Shown here: positions 1-9,220 of the stretch, piece by piece
Numbering within the stretch: position 1 is the first letter of the stretch
Layout of the letters: every line of letters begins with the position of its first letter
Assembly: GCF_025345615.1 (NCBI RefSeq)
Contig: NZ_JAODWD010000004.1
Location: 248,001-312,000, forward strand
Length of the DNA: 64,000 bases
Reading direction: 5' to 3'
From: Mycobacterium deserti
GTDB taxonomy: Bacteria; Actinomycetota; Actinomycetes; Mycobacteriales; Mycobacteriaceae
Notes under the pieces: model-generated
What the model was told of the DNA's origin: nothing
The model's input: only the letters and a program-made list of their open reading frames with translations
Database searches by the model: none
Program-made: the position numbers and the translations under genes

Positions 1-116
1 GGGGCCACATTTCGCGTTTGTCGCCGACGCGCTGCGGTGCGCTAACCTGCCTACAAGTGCCCGTTCGGTCACTGTAGACAGGCGAATTCCGACCCACACC
101 CTTGGGGAGCAAATCC

Positions 117-758
117 ATGGCTGGTCCGTACCCGCCCCAATACGGCGCTGGACCGCAAAGCCCGCAAATGTACCCGGAATATCAAGGGGGGGTTCCCTAT
201 CCGGAGAACGTCCCGTCGGCGTACCCGGGCATGCTGCCTCCGCCGGTGCACTACCCCAAGAAGCGGCGCTGGCCCCTGATCGCCGGGGCGGTGCTCGGCG
301 TGGTGGTGTTGGCTGCGGTTGTGGCCGGCATCATGCTCGCGGGCCGCGGCGACGACGCATCCGGATCGACCGGGCTGACCGACGCCTCGGCGAAGGCGGC
401 GATCCAGGAATACCTGAACGCGTTGAGCGACGGGGACGATGAGACCGTCGCGCGACACACCCTGTGCGGACTGTTCGACGCGGTCAAGGAGCGCCGCTCG
501 GACCTGGCGCTGGCCGGGCTCAGCGGCGACGCCTTCCGCAAGCAGTACGACGGCGCCGAGGTGACCTCGATCGACAAAATGGTGATGTGGTCACCGAGTC
601 AGGCCCAGGTTCTGTTCACCATGAAGGCCCTACCAGCGGCCGGGTCCGGCGCCGACGACCCCGCCGCAGAAGAACACCAGGGCGTCGCGCAACTGCTCAC
701 CAACGGTGATGAGGTTCTGGTGTGCTCGTACCTGCCGCGTACCTCGGGTCAGTACTGA
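117..758 (+). CDS. Proline-rich single-pass membrane protein (Rv2203-like)
   Basis: A 213-residue protein of unknown function. Residues 1-47 are rich in Pro, Tyr and Gly (cytoplasmic-type tail). A basic KKRR stretch is followed by one transmembrane helix at about 53-76. The rest, about 140 residues, is a small extracytoplasmic alpha/beta domain with two cysteines, resembling the DUF4878/NTF2-like domains of mycobacterial membrane proteins. The ATG at 117 is preferred over the in-frame TTG at 102 because GGGGAG lies 7 bases upstream of it. Its position beside erpA matches Rv2203 of M. tuberculosis. The role is not known; the assignment as a membrane-anchored exported domain is firm, the fold is inference. 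Confidence 0.8.
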   Translation: MAGPYPPQYGAGPQSPQMYPEYQGGVPYPENVPSAYPGMLPPPVHYPKKRRWPLIAGAVLGVVVLAAVVAGIMLAGRGDDASGSTGLTDASAKAAIQEYLNALSDGDDETVARHTLCGLFDAVKERRSDLALAGLSGDAFRKQYDGAEVTSIDKMVMWSPSQAQVLFTMKALPAAGSGADDPAAEEHQGVAQLLTNGDEVLVCSYLPRTSGQY

Positions 759-777
759 CCCGAGGTCGAGCCGCAGG

Positions 778-1140
778 TCAGTTGAACGAATCGCCGCAGG
801 CGCACGAGCCGGTGGCGTTGGGGTTGTCGATCGTGAAGCCCTGCTTCTCGATGGTGTCGACGAAATCGATCGTTGCGCCCTGCACGTACGGCGCGCTCAT
901 CCGGTCCACGGTGAGTGCGACGCCGCCGAACTCCGCGGTCAGGTCGCCGTCGAGGGACCGGTCGTCGAAGAACAGGTTGTAGCGCAACCCGGCGCACCCG
1001 CCCGGCTGCACGGCGATGCGCAGGGCAAGGTCGTCACGACCCTCCTGATCCAGCAGCGCCTTGGCCTTGGTGGCAGCGGCATCGGTCAGGACCACGCCAT
1101 GGGTGGCGGTTCCGGTGGCCGACTCTTCCTGAACTGTCAT
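778..1140 (-). CDS. erpA: Iron-sulfur cluster carrier, A-type (HesB/IscA/ErpA; Rv2204c-like)
   Basis: A 120-residue A-type carrier that receives Fe-S clusters from the SUF machinery and passes them to apo-proteins in the cytosol. The three conserved cysteine ligands are visible: Cys49 in PGGCAGLRY, and Cys113 and Cys115 in the C-terminal GSCACGDSF motif. Length fits the family. AGGAG lies about 5 bases before the ATG. It is convergent with the upstream membrane protein gene, with only 19 bases between stops. The lipoyl synthase LipA (4Fe-4S) in this window is a plausible client, by inference. Confidence 0.92.
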   Translation of the reverse strand: MTVQEESATGTATHGVVLTDAAATKAKALLDQEGRDDLALRIAVQPGGCAGLRYNLFFDDRSLDGDLTAEFGGVALTVDRMSAPYVQGATIDFVDTIEKQGFTIDNPNATGSCACGDSFN

Positions 1141-1255
1141 TACGTCTCCTGTTAGGCCTCATCGTGTGGGGCTTACAGAGTCAACGGTACCCCTTCTCGC
1201 CGCTATTCCCGACTTTGTCCACAGGTCGCCACCGGACGCCCGTCCCGGGTGGAAG

Positions 1256-1261
1256 TAACCT
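1256..1261 (+). promoter_or_regulatory. -10 box of leaderless DUF3043 gene
   Basis: TAACCT (TANNNT class) ends 7 bases before the GTG at 1269, and no ribosome binding site is present. This spacing fits a leaderless mycobacterial transcript. Confidence 0.45.
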
Positions 1262-1268
1262 GGCAGGC

Positions 1269-1946
1269 GTGAACCTGCTGGGCCGTAAGAAGGACAACCC
1301 GCAACCTCCGGACGCAGATGCCTCCGATGACACCGCGGACGCCGGCCCCGACGACGCCGGCAGCGGACGTCGAACCACCGCGCCGAAAGGCAGGCCGACA
1401 CCGAAGCGCACCACCGGCAGGCGTGGTCCGGTCGCCCCCGCCCCGATGACCGCCGCCGAAGCACGTAGGCGCCGCAAAGAAGTCGGCGGGCGCAAGCTCA
1501 CCCGACAGGAGCGCAAGGCCGAGCGCGTCACGCGCCGCGCCGTCATGGCCGAACGGCGCGAGAAGATGATGGCGGGCGAGGACGCCTACCTGCTGCCCCG
1601 CGACCGCGGTCCCGTCCGGCGGTTCGTCCGAGATGTGGTGGACGCGCGGCGCAGCGTGCTCGGATTGTTCATGCCCGCCGCGCTGGGCCTGATCTTCGTG
1701 ATGCTGTCCGTGCCCTCGATTCAGGTGCAGCGCCTGATTTCACCCGCGATGCTGGTGCTCGTCCTGATCATGGTCATCGACGGCTTCATCATCGGACGCA
1801 AGGTCAACCGGCTGGTGGACGAGAAGTTCCCCGACAACACCGAAACCGGTTGGAAGCTCGGCTTCTACGCGGCCAGCCGCGCCTCGCAGATTCGCCGCAT
1901 GCGGGCGCCGCGGCCGCAGGTGGATCGCGGCGCTCAGGTCGTTTGA
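1269..1946 (+). CDS. DUF3043 family membrane protein (Rv2206-like)
   Basis: A 225-residue actinobacterial protein of unknown function. The first 110 residues are hydrophilic and strongly charged (Asp/Glu then Arg/Lys-rich, including ARRRRKEVGGRKLTRQERK). Two transmembrane helices follow at roughly 125-145 and 150-172, then a cytoplasmic C-terminal part ending in a basic Arg-rich segment. The GTG start at 1269 gives VNLLGRKK, the usual family N-terminus, and agrees with the -10 box just upstream; the frame stays open further upstream but without any good start. The cobUTS genes follow closely, though no functional link is known. Confidence 0.85.
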   Translation: MNLLGRKKDNPQPPDADASDDTADAGPDDAGSGRRTTAPKGRPTPKRTTGRRGPVAPAPMTAAEARRRRKEVGGRKLTRQERKAERVTRRAVMAERREKMMAGEDAYLLPRDRGPVRRFVRDVVDARRSVLGLFMPAALGLIFVMLSVPSIQVQRLISPAMLVLVLIMVIDGFIIGRKVNRLVDEKFPDNTETGWKLGFYAASRASQIRRMRAPRPQVDRGAQVV

Positions 1947-1963
1947 CGGAACCCGGGCCTACG

Positions 1964-2497
1964 GTGCGCATCCTCGTGCTCGGCGGAATCAGATCGGGCA
2001 AGTCCCGCTGGGCCGAAACCGCCATCACCGGGTGCACCGGCGACAGGTCGCCCGTGCGCTACCTGGCCACGGGTCCGGCACCTGCCGACGACGCCGAATG
2101 GTCGGCGCGGGTGCAGGTACATCGCCGCCGCAGGCCGTCCATCTGGTCGACGGTCGAAAGCGCCGACGCCGCAACGATATTGCGATCCGAGAGCACGGCG
2201 ACCCTGGTCGACGACATGGGAATGTGGCTGACTTCGGCCATGGACCGGGCAGGTGCGTGGGACGGCGGCTCGGTGTCGGCCGCCACTGATGACCTGCTCG
2301 ACGCGGTGCGCAACTTCGTCGCTCCCCTCGTCCTGGTCAGCCCCGAGGTCGGCCTGACCGTGGTGCCCGCCACGGCGGCCGGACGACGTTTCGCCGACGA
2401 GTTGGGCAGCCTGAACCAACGGTTGGCCGAGCTGTGCGACCGGGTGGTGCTGGTGGTCGCAGGCCAACCGGTCACCGTGAAAGAGCCTGTGCGGTGA
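1964..2497 (+). CDS. cobU: Adenosylcobinamide kinase / adenosylcobinamide-phosphate guanylyltransferase
   Basis: A 177-residue CobU that phosphorylates adenosylcobinamide and transfers GMP to it, activating it for attachment of the lower nucleotide loop of cobalamin. The N-terminal [11 protein letters not shown] is the P-loop, and VDDMGMWLT and [24 protein letters not shown] match the CobU core. The GTG at 1964 places the P-loop at residue 7, as in the family. Its stop overlaps the cobT start (GTGA), so the two are probably translationally coupled. The C-terminus is slightly shorter than in some homologues. In M. tuberculosis cobU lies away from cobTS; here all three are together. Confidence 0.9.
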   Translation: MRILVLGGIRSGKSRWAETAITGCTGDRSPVRYLATGPAPADDAEWSARVQVHRRRRPSIWSTVESADAATILRSESTATLVDDMGMWLTSAMDRAGAWDGGSVSAATDDLLDAVRNFVAPLVLVSPEVGLTVVPATAAGRRFADELGSLNQRLAELCDRVVLVVAGQPVTVKEPVR

Positions 2498-3558
2498 GCG
2501 ACGACGAGCTCGACGCCGCCGCCGGATTCCCCGCCATCGTCCCGCCAGACCCCGAGGTTGCGACCGCGGCACGCGCCCGTCATGACCGATTGACCAAGCC
2601 GCCCGGCTCGTTGGGCCGCCTCGAGGACCTCGCCGTCTGGGTGGCCTCCTGCCAGGGCGCATGCCCGCCCCGTCAGTTCCAGCGGCCGCGCGTGCTGGTG
2701 TTCGCCGGCGACCACGGCGTCACAGCGGATGGTGTGTCGGCGTACCCGGCCGAGGTCACCGCGCAGATGGTCGCCAACTTCGCCGCCGGGGGCGCGGCGA
2801 TCAACGTGCTGGCCGAAGCGGCGGGCGCCACCGTCCGCGTACTCGACATCGCCGTCGATTCCACAGAGCCGCTGTCCGCGTCGATCGGCGCGCACAAGGT
2901 GCGCCGCGGCAGCGGAAACATCGCCGTCGAAGACGCGATGACCGAGCATGAGACGCTGGCCGCGATCGACGCGGGACGGCGGACCGCCGACGAGGAGGTC
3001 GACTCCGGCGCCGACCTGCTGATCGCAGGCGACATGGGCATCGGAAACACCACGGCGGCAACCACTCTCGTCGCTGCACTAACGGACTCCGAGCCGGTGG
3101 CGGTCGTCGGCAGGGGTACGGGCGTCGACGACGCCGGCTGGGCGCGCAAGACCGCGGCGGTGCGCGACGCTCTGTACCGGTCCCGTCGATCGACCGCCGA
3201 TCCCGTTGCCCTGCTGCGGATCTGCGGTGGCGCCGATCTGGCCGCGATGGCCGGTTTCTGCGCACAGGCCGCCGTGCGCAAAACGCCGTTACTGCTCGAC
3301 GGCATGGTGGTCACCGCAGCAGCACTGGTCGCCGAGAAGCTCGCGCCGGGCGCGCGGCACTGGTGGCAGGCGGGTCATCGCTCCACCGAACCCGCCCACG
3401 CGGTGGTACTGCGGCGGCTGGAACTCGAACCGATCGTCGACATGCGGATGCGCCTCGGCGAAGGCACCGGCGCTGCGGTGGCGCTGCCGGTCGTGCGCGC
3501 CGCGGTGGCCGCACTTGCCTCGATGGCGACGTTCGACGAGGCCGGCATCTCGACATGA
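2494..3558 (+). CDS. cobT: Nicotinate-nucleotide--dimethylbenzimidazole phosphoribosyltransferase
   Basis: A 354-residue CobT (Rv2207-like) that makes alpha-ribazole phosphate from nicotinate mononucleotide and dimethylbenzimidazole. Family motifs are clear: [13 protein letters not shown] near residue 35, [16 protein letters not shown] near 70, the [11 protein letters not shown] loop, and the C-terminal [14 protein letters not shown] that carries the catalytic glutamate. The GTG at 2494 overlaps the cobU stop, and its own stop overlaps the cobS ATG (ATGA), giving a tight three-gene operon for nucleotide loop assembly. Confidence 0.95.
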   Translation: MSDDELDAAAGFPAIVPPDPEVATAARARHDRLTKPPGSLGRLEDLAVWVASCQGACPPRQFQRPRVLVFAGDHGVTADGVSAYPAEVTAQMVANFAAGGAAINVLAEAAGATVRVLDIAVDSTEPLSASIGAHKVRRGSGNIAVEDAMTEHETLAAIDAGRRTADEEVDSGADLLIAGDMGIGNTTAATTLVAALTDSEPVAVVGRGTGVDDAGWARKTAAVRDALYRSRRSTADPVALLRICGGADLAAMAGFCAQAAVRKTPLLLDGMVVTAAALVAEKLAPGARHWWQAGHRSTEPAHAVVLRRLELEPIVDMRMRLGEGTGAAVALPVVRAAVAALASMATFDEAGIST

Positions 3559-4286
3559 TCGCCTCGGTCGCTGGGGCGTTCGCGTTCGGCACCGTTCTGC
3601 CGGTGCGCACCCAGGCCGCCGTCGGCCGCGGCGCACTGACGGCGCTTCCGCTCGTCGGTGTGGCGCTGGGCGCGCTCGCAGGAGCCACGCTGTGGGTGGC
3701 GGCGGAGGCGTTCGGGCCCGGTCACCCATTGGGCGGCGCGCTGGCTGTGGCTGTGCTGCTGCTCGCCACGCGAGGCCTGCACGCCGACGGGTTGGCCGAC
3801 ACCGCCGACGGTCTAGGCTGCTACGGGCCGCCGCAGCGCGCGCTGGAGGTGATGCGCGACGGCTCCGCGGGCCCGTTCGGCGTAGCCGCTCTGGTCGTGG
3901 CGATCCTGGTGCAGGCGTTGGCATTTGCCGAGCTCGACGCTCTCGGGGCGATCACCGCGGTGACCGCGGGCCGGGTCGCGGCCGTCATGGCGTGCCGCAG
4001 AAATGTGCCCGCCGCGACCGGAAGTTCGCTGGGCGTGCGCGTCGCGGGTACGCAACCGGCCATCGTCGTGGCGGCGTGGATCGCGGCGGTCGCGACGCTG
4101 GCGGTCTTCGCCGGAGCCCGACCGTGGCAGGGCCCGCTGGCCATCGTCGTCGCCATCGTGGGCAGCGCGGTCCTGGTGGCGCACTGCGTACGCCGGTTCG
4201 GCGGCGTCACCGGCGACGTGCTCGGTGCCGCGATCGAGGTCACGACGACGGTGACCGCCGTCGGCCTCGCCGTCGGCCACCCCTGA
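3555..4286 (+). CDS. cobS: Adenosylcobinamide-GDP ribazoletransferase (cobalamin synthase)
   Basis: A 243-residue integral membrane CobS (Rv2208-like) joining adenosylcobinamide-GDP and alpha-ribazole (phosphate) to form the cobalamin product. The motif [14 protein letters not shown] with its metal-binding aspartates is present at about residues 76-89, and [11 protein letters not shown] near 32. Several hydrophobic helices span the sequence. The ATG at 3555 overlaps the cobT stop. It is slightly shorter than the E. coli enzyme but normal for actinobacteria. A hairpin between cobS and the convergent ilvE probably ends both transcripts. Confidence 0.93.
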   Translation: MIASVAGAFAFGTVLPVRTQAAVGRGALTALPLVGVALGALAGATLWVAAEAFGPGHPLGGALAVAVLLLATRGLHADGLADTADGLGCYGPPQRALEVMRDGSAGPFGVAALVVAILVQALAFAELDALGAITAVTAGRVAAVMACRRNVPAATGSSLGVRVAGTQPAIVVAAWIAAVATLAVFAGARPWQGPLAIVVAIVGSAVLVAHCVRRFGGVTGDVLGAAIEVTTTVTAVGLAVGHP

Positions 4287-4290
4287 CCAT

Positions 4291-4315
4291 CGGCTCAGCA
4301 GCGTCAGCTGAGCCG
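4291..4315. terminator. Hairpin between convergent cobS and ilvE
   Basis: A perfect 9-bp stem, CGGCTCAGC with GCTGAGCCG, around a 7-base loop. It begins 5 bases after the cobS stop and overlaps the last codons of ilvE. There is no T-tract, as usual in mycobacteria. Confidence 0.5.
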
Positions 4316-5410
4316 GGCCATCCAGCCGTGAGTGTCGGCGAACGTGCCACGCTGGATTCCGGTCAGCGTGTCGCGCAGCGCCATCGTGATCTCGCCCGGC
4401 CCGCCGTCGGCGATGGTGAACTCGCCCTCGGCGTGCTTGACCCGCGCGACCGGTGTGATGACCGCGGCGGTCCCGCACGCGAACACCTCGGTGATTTCGC
4501 CCGCGGCTGCCTTCTTCTGCCACTCGTCGACGTCGATCTTGCGCTCCTCGACGGCAAAACCTGCGTCGGTTGCCAACTGCAGCAACGAATCTCGCGTCAC
4601 ACCTGGCAGGATCGACCCGGACAACTCCGGCGTGACGAGCCGGGCCGACCCGCCGCTGCCGAAAACGAAGAACAGGTTCATGCCGCCCATCTCCTCGACG
4701 TAGCGGCGTTCGGCGGCGTCCAGCCACACCACCTGGTCGCAGTCGTTCTCGGCGGCCTGGGCCTGGGCCAGCAGTGACGCGGCGTAGTTGCCGCCGAACT
4801 TGGCCGCGCCGGTGCCGCCGGAACAGGCGCGCACGTACTCCGTCGACAACCACACGCTGACCGGCTTGATGCCGCCCTTGAAGTAGGCACCCGCCGGCGA
4901 GGCGATCACCATGTACCGGTACTCGGTCGCGGGCCGCACCCCCAGTCCCGGCTCGGTGGCGAACACGAATGGCCGCAAGTACAGCGATTCCTCACCGCCC
5001 GCGCGCGGCACCCACTGCTGGTCGGCGGCGATCAGGTGCCGGAGCGACTCGATGAAGACTTCTTCGGGCAGCTCAGGAATCGCCAACCGCTTCGCAGACG
5101 TCCGCAGCCGTCGGGCGTTGGCCTCCGGGCGAAACGACACCACCGAGCCGTCGGCCCAGCGGTAAGCCTTCAAACCCTCGAAGATCTCCTGCGCGTAATG
5201 CAGGACAACCGCCGACGGGTCCAGTTCGATGGGGCCGTACGGAATGACCCGCGCGTTGTGCCAGCCGTCACCGTCGACATAGTCGATCGACACCATGTGG
5301 TCGGTGTGGAACCGGCCGAAGCCGGGATTGGCCAGAATTGAGGCCCGTACCTCGTCGGTCGCCGGATTCGCGTTGCGCTCAACCGTGAACTCGAGGGGGC
5401 CGTCAGTCAT
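4304..5410 (-). CDS. ilvE: Branched-chain amino acid aminotransferase
   Basis: A 368-residue fold-type IV PLP aminotransferase (Rv2210c-like) that interconverts Leu, Ile and Val with their 2-oxo acids using glutamate/2-oxoglutarate. The family core is plain: [24 protein letters not shown]-type [10 protein letters not shown], the segment [14 protein letters not shown] that holds the likely PLP lysine, and [12 protein letters not shown]. The ATG at 5410 ([13 protein letters not shown]) is the usual N-terminus; the upstream open frame is not coding-like. TACAAT lies 6 bases before it, so the message may be leaderless. Confidence 0.95.
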   Translation of the reverse strand: MTDGPLEFTVERNANPATDEVRASILANPGFGRFHTDHMVSIDYVDGDGWHNARVIPYGPIELDPSAVVLHYAQEIFEGLKAYRWADGSVVSFRPEANARRLRTSAKRLAIPELPEEVFIESLRHLIAADQQWVPRAGGEESLYLRPFVFATEPGLGVRPATEYRYMVIASPAGAYFKGGIKPVSVWLSTEYVRACSGGTGAAKFGGNYAASLLAQAQAAENDCDQVVWLDAAERRYVEEMGGMNLFFVFGSGGSARLVTPELSGSILPGVTRDSLLQLATDAGFAVEERKIDVDEWQKKAAAGEITEVFACGTAAVITPVARVKHAEGEFTIADGGPGEITMALRDTLTGIQRGTFADTHGWMARLS

Positions 5411-5416
5411 GCAGCG

Positions 5417-5422
5417 ATTGTA
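5417..5422 (-). promoter_or_regulatory. -10 box of leaderless ilvE
   Basis: TACAAT on the minus strand, 6 bases before the ATG at 5410, with no Shine-Dalgarno sequence between. Fits a leaderless start. Confidence 0.45.
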
Positions 5423-5432
5423 TATCCGCTGA

Positions 5433-6527
5433 CTAGCGAGTTTTCGCTTCCACGAACGGTGGCCTGACCACTTCGCATTCGAGCGCGCGGCCGCGGACGT
5501 CGACCGAGACACGCTGGCCGTCGGCGACATCGGCGTCGGTATCGATCAGCGCGAGTGCGATGCCGACTTTCAATGTGGGAGAAAAGGTTCCCGAGGTGGT
5601 CACTCCGACCGGCCGGTCGCCGTCGGAGACCGTGAGGTCGCCCCGCAGCACCCCGCGCCCGACGGCCTTGAGCCCGCGCAGCAAGCGGCGCGGGCCTGCC
5701 TCCTTTTCGGCCAGCAACGCCTCGCGCCCCCAGAACGCGGGCTTCTTCCAACCGATGGCCCAACCGCTGCGGGCCTGCAGCGGAGAGAGGTCCTCCGACA
5801 GTTCATGACCATGCAGCGGGTAGCCCATCTCGGTGCGCAGCGTGTCGCGCGCCCCCAACCCGGCCGGCTCACCCCCCGCGGCGCCGACCGCGTCGACGAG
5901 CGCGTCGAACACCACGTCGGCGCGATCCCACTGCGGCAACAACTCGTAACCGTGCTCACCCGTGTAACCGGTGCGGCATACCCGCACAGGCACGCCGCGG
6001 AACTCGGCATCGGCGTAGCCCATGTAGTCCATGTCGGTCGGCAGCCCGAGCCCGCCGACGACGTCGGCGGATCTGGGTCCCTGCACCGCGAGCACCGCGA
6101 AGGAGCGGTGCTCGTCGGTGACGGTCAAGCCGTCAGGCGCGCGCTCGGCCAGCGCCGCGACGACCGCAGCGGTGTTGGCGGCGTTGGGCACGAGAAAAAT
6201 CTCCTCGTCGGACACGTAATAGGCGATGAGATCGTCGATCACACCACCGGAATCAGTGCAGCACAATGTGTATTGCGCTTTGCCGGGCCCGATGCGGCCC
6301 AAGTCGTTGGTCAGCGCGGAGTTGACGTACTCGGCGGCGCCCGGACCGCGAATGAGCGCCTTGCCGAGGTGGCTTACGTCGAAAAGACCGACGGCTGTGC
6401 GGGTCGCCGTATGCTCGCTGACCGTCCCCGCGTACGAAACCGGCATGAGCCAGCCGCCGAACTCCGCGAAGCTCGCGCCCAGTTGGCGGTGACGTTCCTC
6501 GAGGGGGCCGTGCAACACGTCGCTCAC
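5433..6527 (-). CDS. gcvT: Glycine cleavage system T protein (aminomethyltransferase)
   Basis: A 364-residue GcvT (Rv2211c-like). It takes the aminomethyl group from the lipoylated H protein and transfers the methylene to tetrahydrofolate, releasing ammonia. Typical features: [17 protein letters not shown] at the N-terminus, [29 protein letters not shown], and the C-terminal [18 protein letters not shown]. The frame is open far upstream (to 7727) but the family begins at VSDVLHGPL, so the GTG at 6527 is chosen. It is divergent from the adenylate cyclase gene with 45 bases between. No glycine riboswitch is visible there. Confidence 0.93.
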   Translation of the reverse strand: MSDVLHGPLEERHRQLGASFAEFGGWLMPVSYAGTVSEHTATRTAVGLFDVSHLGKALIRGPGAAEYVNSALTNDLGRIGPGKAQYTLCCTDSGGVIDDLIAYYVSDEEIFLVPNAANTAAVVAALAERAPDGLTVTDEHRSFAVLAVQGPRSADVVGGLGLPTDMDYMGYADAEFRGVPVRVCRTGYTGEHGYELLPQWDRADVVFDALVDAVGAAGGEPAGLGARDTLRTEMGYPLHGHELSEDLSPLQARSGWAIGWKKPAFWGREALLAEKEAGPRRLLRGLKAVGRGVLRGDLTVSDGDRPVGVTTSGTFSPTLKVGIALALIDTDADVADGQRVSVDVRGRALECEVVRPPFVEAKTR

Positions 6528-6572
6528 GGGAAACCACCCTAACCGCGGTGTTCTCGCTGGCAGACTCGGGTC

Positions 6573-7658
6573 GTGGTCGATTTCGATGCGCTGGCTGCGG
6601 CCGGAATCGCCGACGCGCGCGGTCGCGCCGGGCTGATCGAATACCTGGACTCGCTCGGGTTCACCGCCGAGGAGATGGTCGAGGCCGAACGTCACGGCCG
6701 CCTTTTCGGGCTCGCCGGCGACGCGCTGCAGTGGTCGGGACGCCAGACCTACACGCCACGGGCTGCCGCCGAACATCTCGGCGTGGCCCTGGCCGACGTC
6801 GAACGCGCGTGGGCGGCGCTGGGCCTTACCGCCGCCAAGCCGGACGAGCTCGCCCTCAGCCAGGCCGACATCGATGCGCTTGCCACCTGGGTCGATCTGA
6901 AGAAGTTCATCGGCGACGAGCGCGCGCTCGGGTTGCTCAGGGTCATCGGCGCCACCCTGGGCAGGCTCGCCGAGGCGCAGTCCGCCGTCGTCCGCGCCGG
7001 CTGGCCGGAGATACAGCTCGAACACACCCACGACGAGCTGGCCACCGCCAAGGCGTATCGCGCCATCGCGGAGTTCATTCCCCGCACCGGGGCGATGATC
7101 GACACGCTCCTGCGCCACCACTTGGTCGGCGCGAGAACGCATTTCGAAGGCGTGATCCGGGATACTTCGGAGAGTGTGATGTGCGGGGTCGGCTTCGCGG
7201 ATCTGTCCGGTTTCACCGCGCTGACGCAGCGGCTCACCCCGACCGAACTCTCGGAGCTGCTCGTCGAGTTCAGCGGAGCGGTCAGCGACGTGGTGCACGC
7301 TGACGGCGGCCGGGTGGTCAAGTTCATCGGCGACGAGGTGATGTGGGTGACCTCGACGCCTGAGCTTCTGATGAAGGTGGCCGTCGACCTCGTCGAGCAT
7401 CCACGCGCTCGAGAGACGGGCCTGCACGTCCGTGCCGGTCTGGGCTTTGGTTCGGTGCTGGCGATCGGCGGCGACTACTTCGGCACTCCGGTCAACCTGG
7501 CCGCCAGGCTGGTCGGCGCCGCGGCGCCAGGCCAGATCCTCGCCGCGGCCGGTGTACGCGAGGAATTGCCCGACTGGCCTGCGACCCGACTGGACCCGTT
7601 GACGCTCAAAGGCTTCGACGGCCCCGTGACGGCCTACGACCTGCATGTCGGCGGCTGA
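6573..7658 (+). CDS. Class III adenylate cyclase (Rv2212-like)
   Basis: A 361-residue cytosolic cyclase making cAMP from ATP. Residues 1-190 form a helical regulatory domain like that of Rv2212/Rv1264; the catalytic domain follows at about 195-361. Metal-binding aspartates are in [11 protein letters not shown] and [10 protein letters not shown]. The lysine of VVKFIG and the aspartate of GDYFG are the usual ATP-selecting pair, and PVNLAARL supplies the transition-state Asn and Arg. All catalytic residues seem present, so it should be active as a homodimer. The GTG at 6573 lacks a clear ribosome binding site. Confidence 0.9.
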   Translation: MVDFDALAAAGIADARGRAGLIEYLDSLGFTAEEMVEAERHGRLFGLAGDALQWSGRQTYTPRAAAEHLGVALADVERAWAALGLTAAKPDELALSQADIDALATWVDLKKFIGDERALGLLRVIGATLGRLAEAQSAVVRAGWPEIQLEHTHDELATAKAYRAIAEFIPRTGAMIDTLLRHHLVGARTHFEGVIRDTSESVMCGVGFADLSGFTALTQRLTPTELSELLVEFSGAVSDVVHADGGRVVKFIGDEVMWVTSTPELLMKVAVDLVEHPRARETGLHVRAGLGFGSVLAIGGDYFGTPVNLAARLVGAAAPGQILAAAGVREELPDWPATRLDPLTLKGFDGPVTAYDLHVGG

Positions 7659-7675
7659 AGCTAGGGTGAAACCCC

Positions 7676-9199
7676 GTGAGCCATGCATCTGCCGGTTACC
7701 AGGCCCCCAGCGTCTCCGTCGCCGCATCGCTGCCCAAACGCGCAGACGACGCGACGGTTCTCATCGTGCCCATCGTCAACGGCACCGACGACGACGCGAC
7801 CGCGGCCGTCGTCGCGAGCTCGTTCCTCGACGCGAAGGCTGTCACAGAGATCGAAGGCGCGTTGAAGGCGCTGGGCGCCAAGGGCGGCACCGAGCAGGTC
7901 ACTCGCGTCGTCGCACCGTTGTTGCCGGTCGGCAGCGTGCTCGCAGTAGGCCTCGGCAAGGACCGCGAAACGTGGACGCCCGAGGTGATCAGGCGCGCCG
8001 CGGGTGTCGCGGCCCGGTCGCTCAACGGCACCGAGGCGGTTGTCACCACCCTCTCGGGCCTCGACCTGGAAGCCGCAGTCGAGGGCTTGATTCTCGGCTC
8101 GTACCGGTTCACCGACTTCCGTAGTGACAAGACCGCGCCGAAGGACGCCGGCTTGCGGGCGATCACCGCGTTGACGGCGGACACGAAGCCGAAGACAAAG
8201 GACGCAGCGTCGCGCGCGGCCGACATCGCGACCGCGGTGGCCACCGCCCGTGACTTCGTCAACACCCCGCCCAGTCACCTTTTCCCCGACGAATTCGCAA
8301 AGCGTGCAGAGGCTTTGGGTAAGGCCTTCGGACTCGACGTCGAGGTACTCGACGACAAGGCGCTGGCCAAGAACGGCTACGGCGGCATCATCGGAGTCGG
8401 CAAGGGTTCGTCGCGCCCGCCCCGGCTGGTGCGGCTGGCGCACCGGGGCGCCAAGCGTAAGGGCAAGAAGGTCGCACTCGTCGGCAAGGGCATCACGTTC
8501 GACACCGGCGGCATCTCCATCAAGCCCGCGGCGAACATGCACCACATGACCTCCGATATGGGGGGCGCCGCCGCGGTGATCGCGACCGTGGTCGTGGCGG
8601 CCAAGCAGAAGCTGCCGCTCGACGTGATCGCCACGGTGCCGATGGCTGAGAACATGCCGTCGTCGACCGCGCAGCGGCCCGGCGACGTGCTCACGCAGTA
8701 CGGCGGCATCACGGTCGAGGTACTCAACACCGACGCCGAGGGCAGGCTCATCCTGGCCGACGCGATCGTGCGGGCCTGCGAGGACAAGCCCGACTACCTG
8801 ATCGAAACCTCGACCCTCACCGGTGCTCAGACCGTCGCACTCGGTGCCCGCACACCCGGCGTCATGGGTAGCGACGAGTTCCGAGACCGGGTGGCTGCGC
8901 TGTCGCAGGAAGTCGGCGAGAACGCCTGGCCGATGCCGCTGCCGGAGGAACTCAAGGACGATCTCAAATCGACGGTGGCCGACCTGGCCAACGTCAGCGG
9001 TTCGCGGTACGCGGGCATGCTGGTGGCGGGCACGTACCTGCGCGAATTCGTCGCCGAAGGGGTGGCGTGGGCGCACATCGACATCGCCGGGCCCGCCTAC
9101 AACACCGGCGGCCCGTGGGGCTACACCGGCAAGGGCGGAACGGGCGTGCCGACCCGCACGATGTTCGCGGTACTGGAGGACATCGCCGCGCACGGCTGA
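7676..9199 (+). CDS. pepB: Leucyl aminopeptidase (M17)
   Basis: A 507-residue M17 zinc aminopeptidase (Rv2213-like, PepA/PepB group) that removes N-terminal residues from peptides in the cytosol. The N-terminal macro-like domain runs to about 170 and the catalytic domain from 185. Metal ligands and catalytic residues sit in [16 protein letters not shown] (Lys, Asp), [11 protein letters not shown] (Asp) and the family signature [13 protein letters not shown] (Asp, Glu, Arg). The GTG at 7676 follows TAGGGT by 8 bases. Convergent with ephD. Confidence 0.95.
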   Translation: MSHASAGYQAPSVSVAASLPKRADDATVLIVPIVNGTDDDATAAVVASSFLDAKAVTEIEGALKALGAKGGTEQVTRVVAPLLPVGSVLAVGLGKDRETWTPEVIRRAAGVAARSLNGTEAVVTTLSGLDLEAAVEGLILGSYRFTDFRSDKTAPKDAGLRAITALTADTKPKTKDAASRAADIATAVATARDFVNTPPSHLFPDEFAKRAEALGKAFGLDVEVLDDKALAKNGYGGIIGVGKGSSRPPRLVRLAHRGAKRKGKKVALVGKGITFDTGGISIKPAANMHHMTSDMGGAAAVIATVVVAAKQKLPLDVIATVPMAENMPSSTAQRPGDVLTQYGGITVEVLNTDAEGRLILADAIVRACEDKPDYLIETSTLTGAQTVALGARTPGVMGSDEFRDRVAALSQEVGENAWPMPLPEELKDDLKSTVADLANVSGSRYAGMLVAGTYLREFVAEGVAWAHIDIAGPAYNTGGPWGYTGKGGTGVPTRTMFAVLEDIAAHG

Positions 9200-9220
9200 T
9201 CGCCGGCCCGGACGGCGCGG

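Noticed and set aside
3206..4777. Plus-strand 523-codon frame across cobT/cobS/ilvE
   Set aside because: It is out of frame with cobT and cobS, Arg-rich, and has no recognisable domain.
6528..6572. Glycine riboswitch before gcvT
   Set aside because: Only 45 bases separate gcvT from the divergent cyclase gene, too short for a glycine aptamer.
5433..7727. A 764-codon frame extending gcvT upstream
   Set aside because: The extra part lies opposite the adenylate cyclase gene, and the GcvT family begins at the GTG at 6527.
9200..9220. Terminator between pepB and ephD
   Set aside because: Only a 5-bp inverted repeat (CGCCG/CGGCG) is present, too weak to call.
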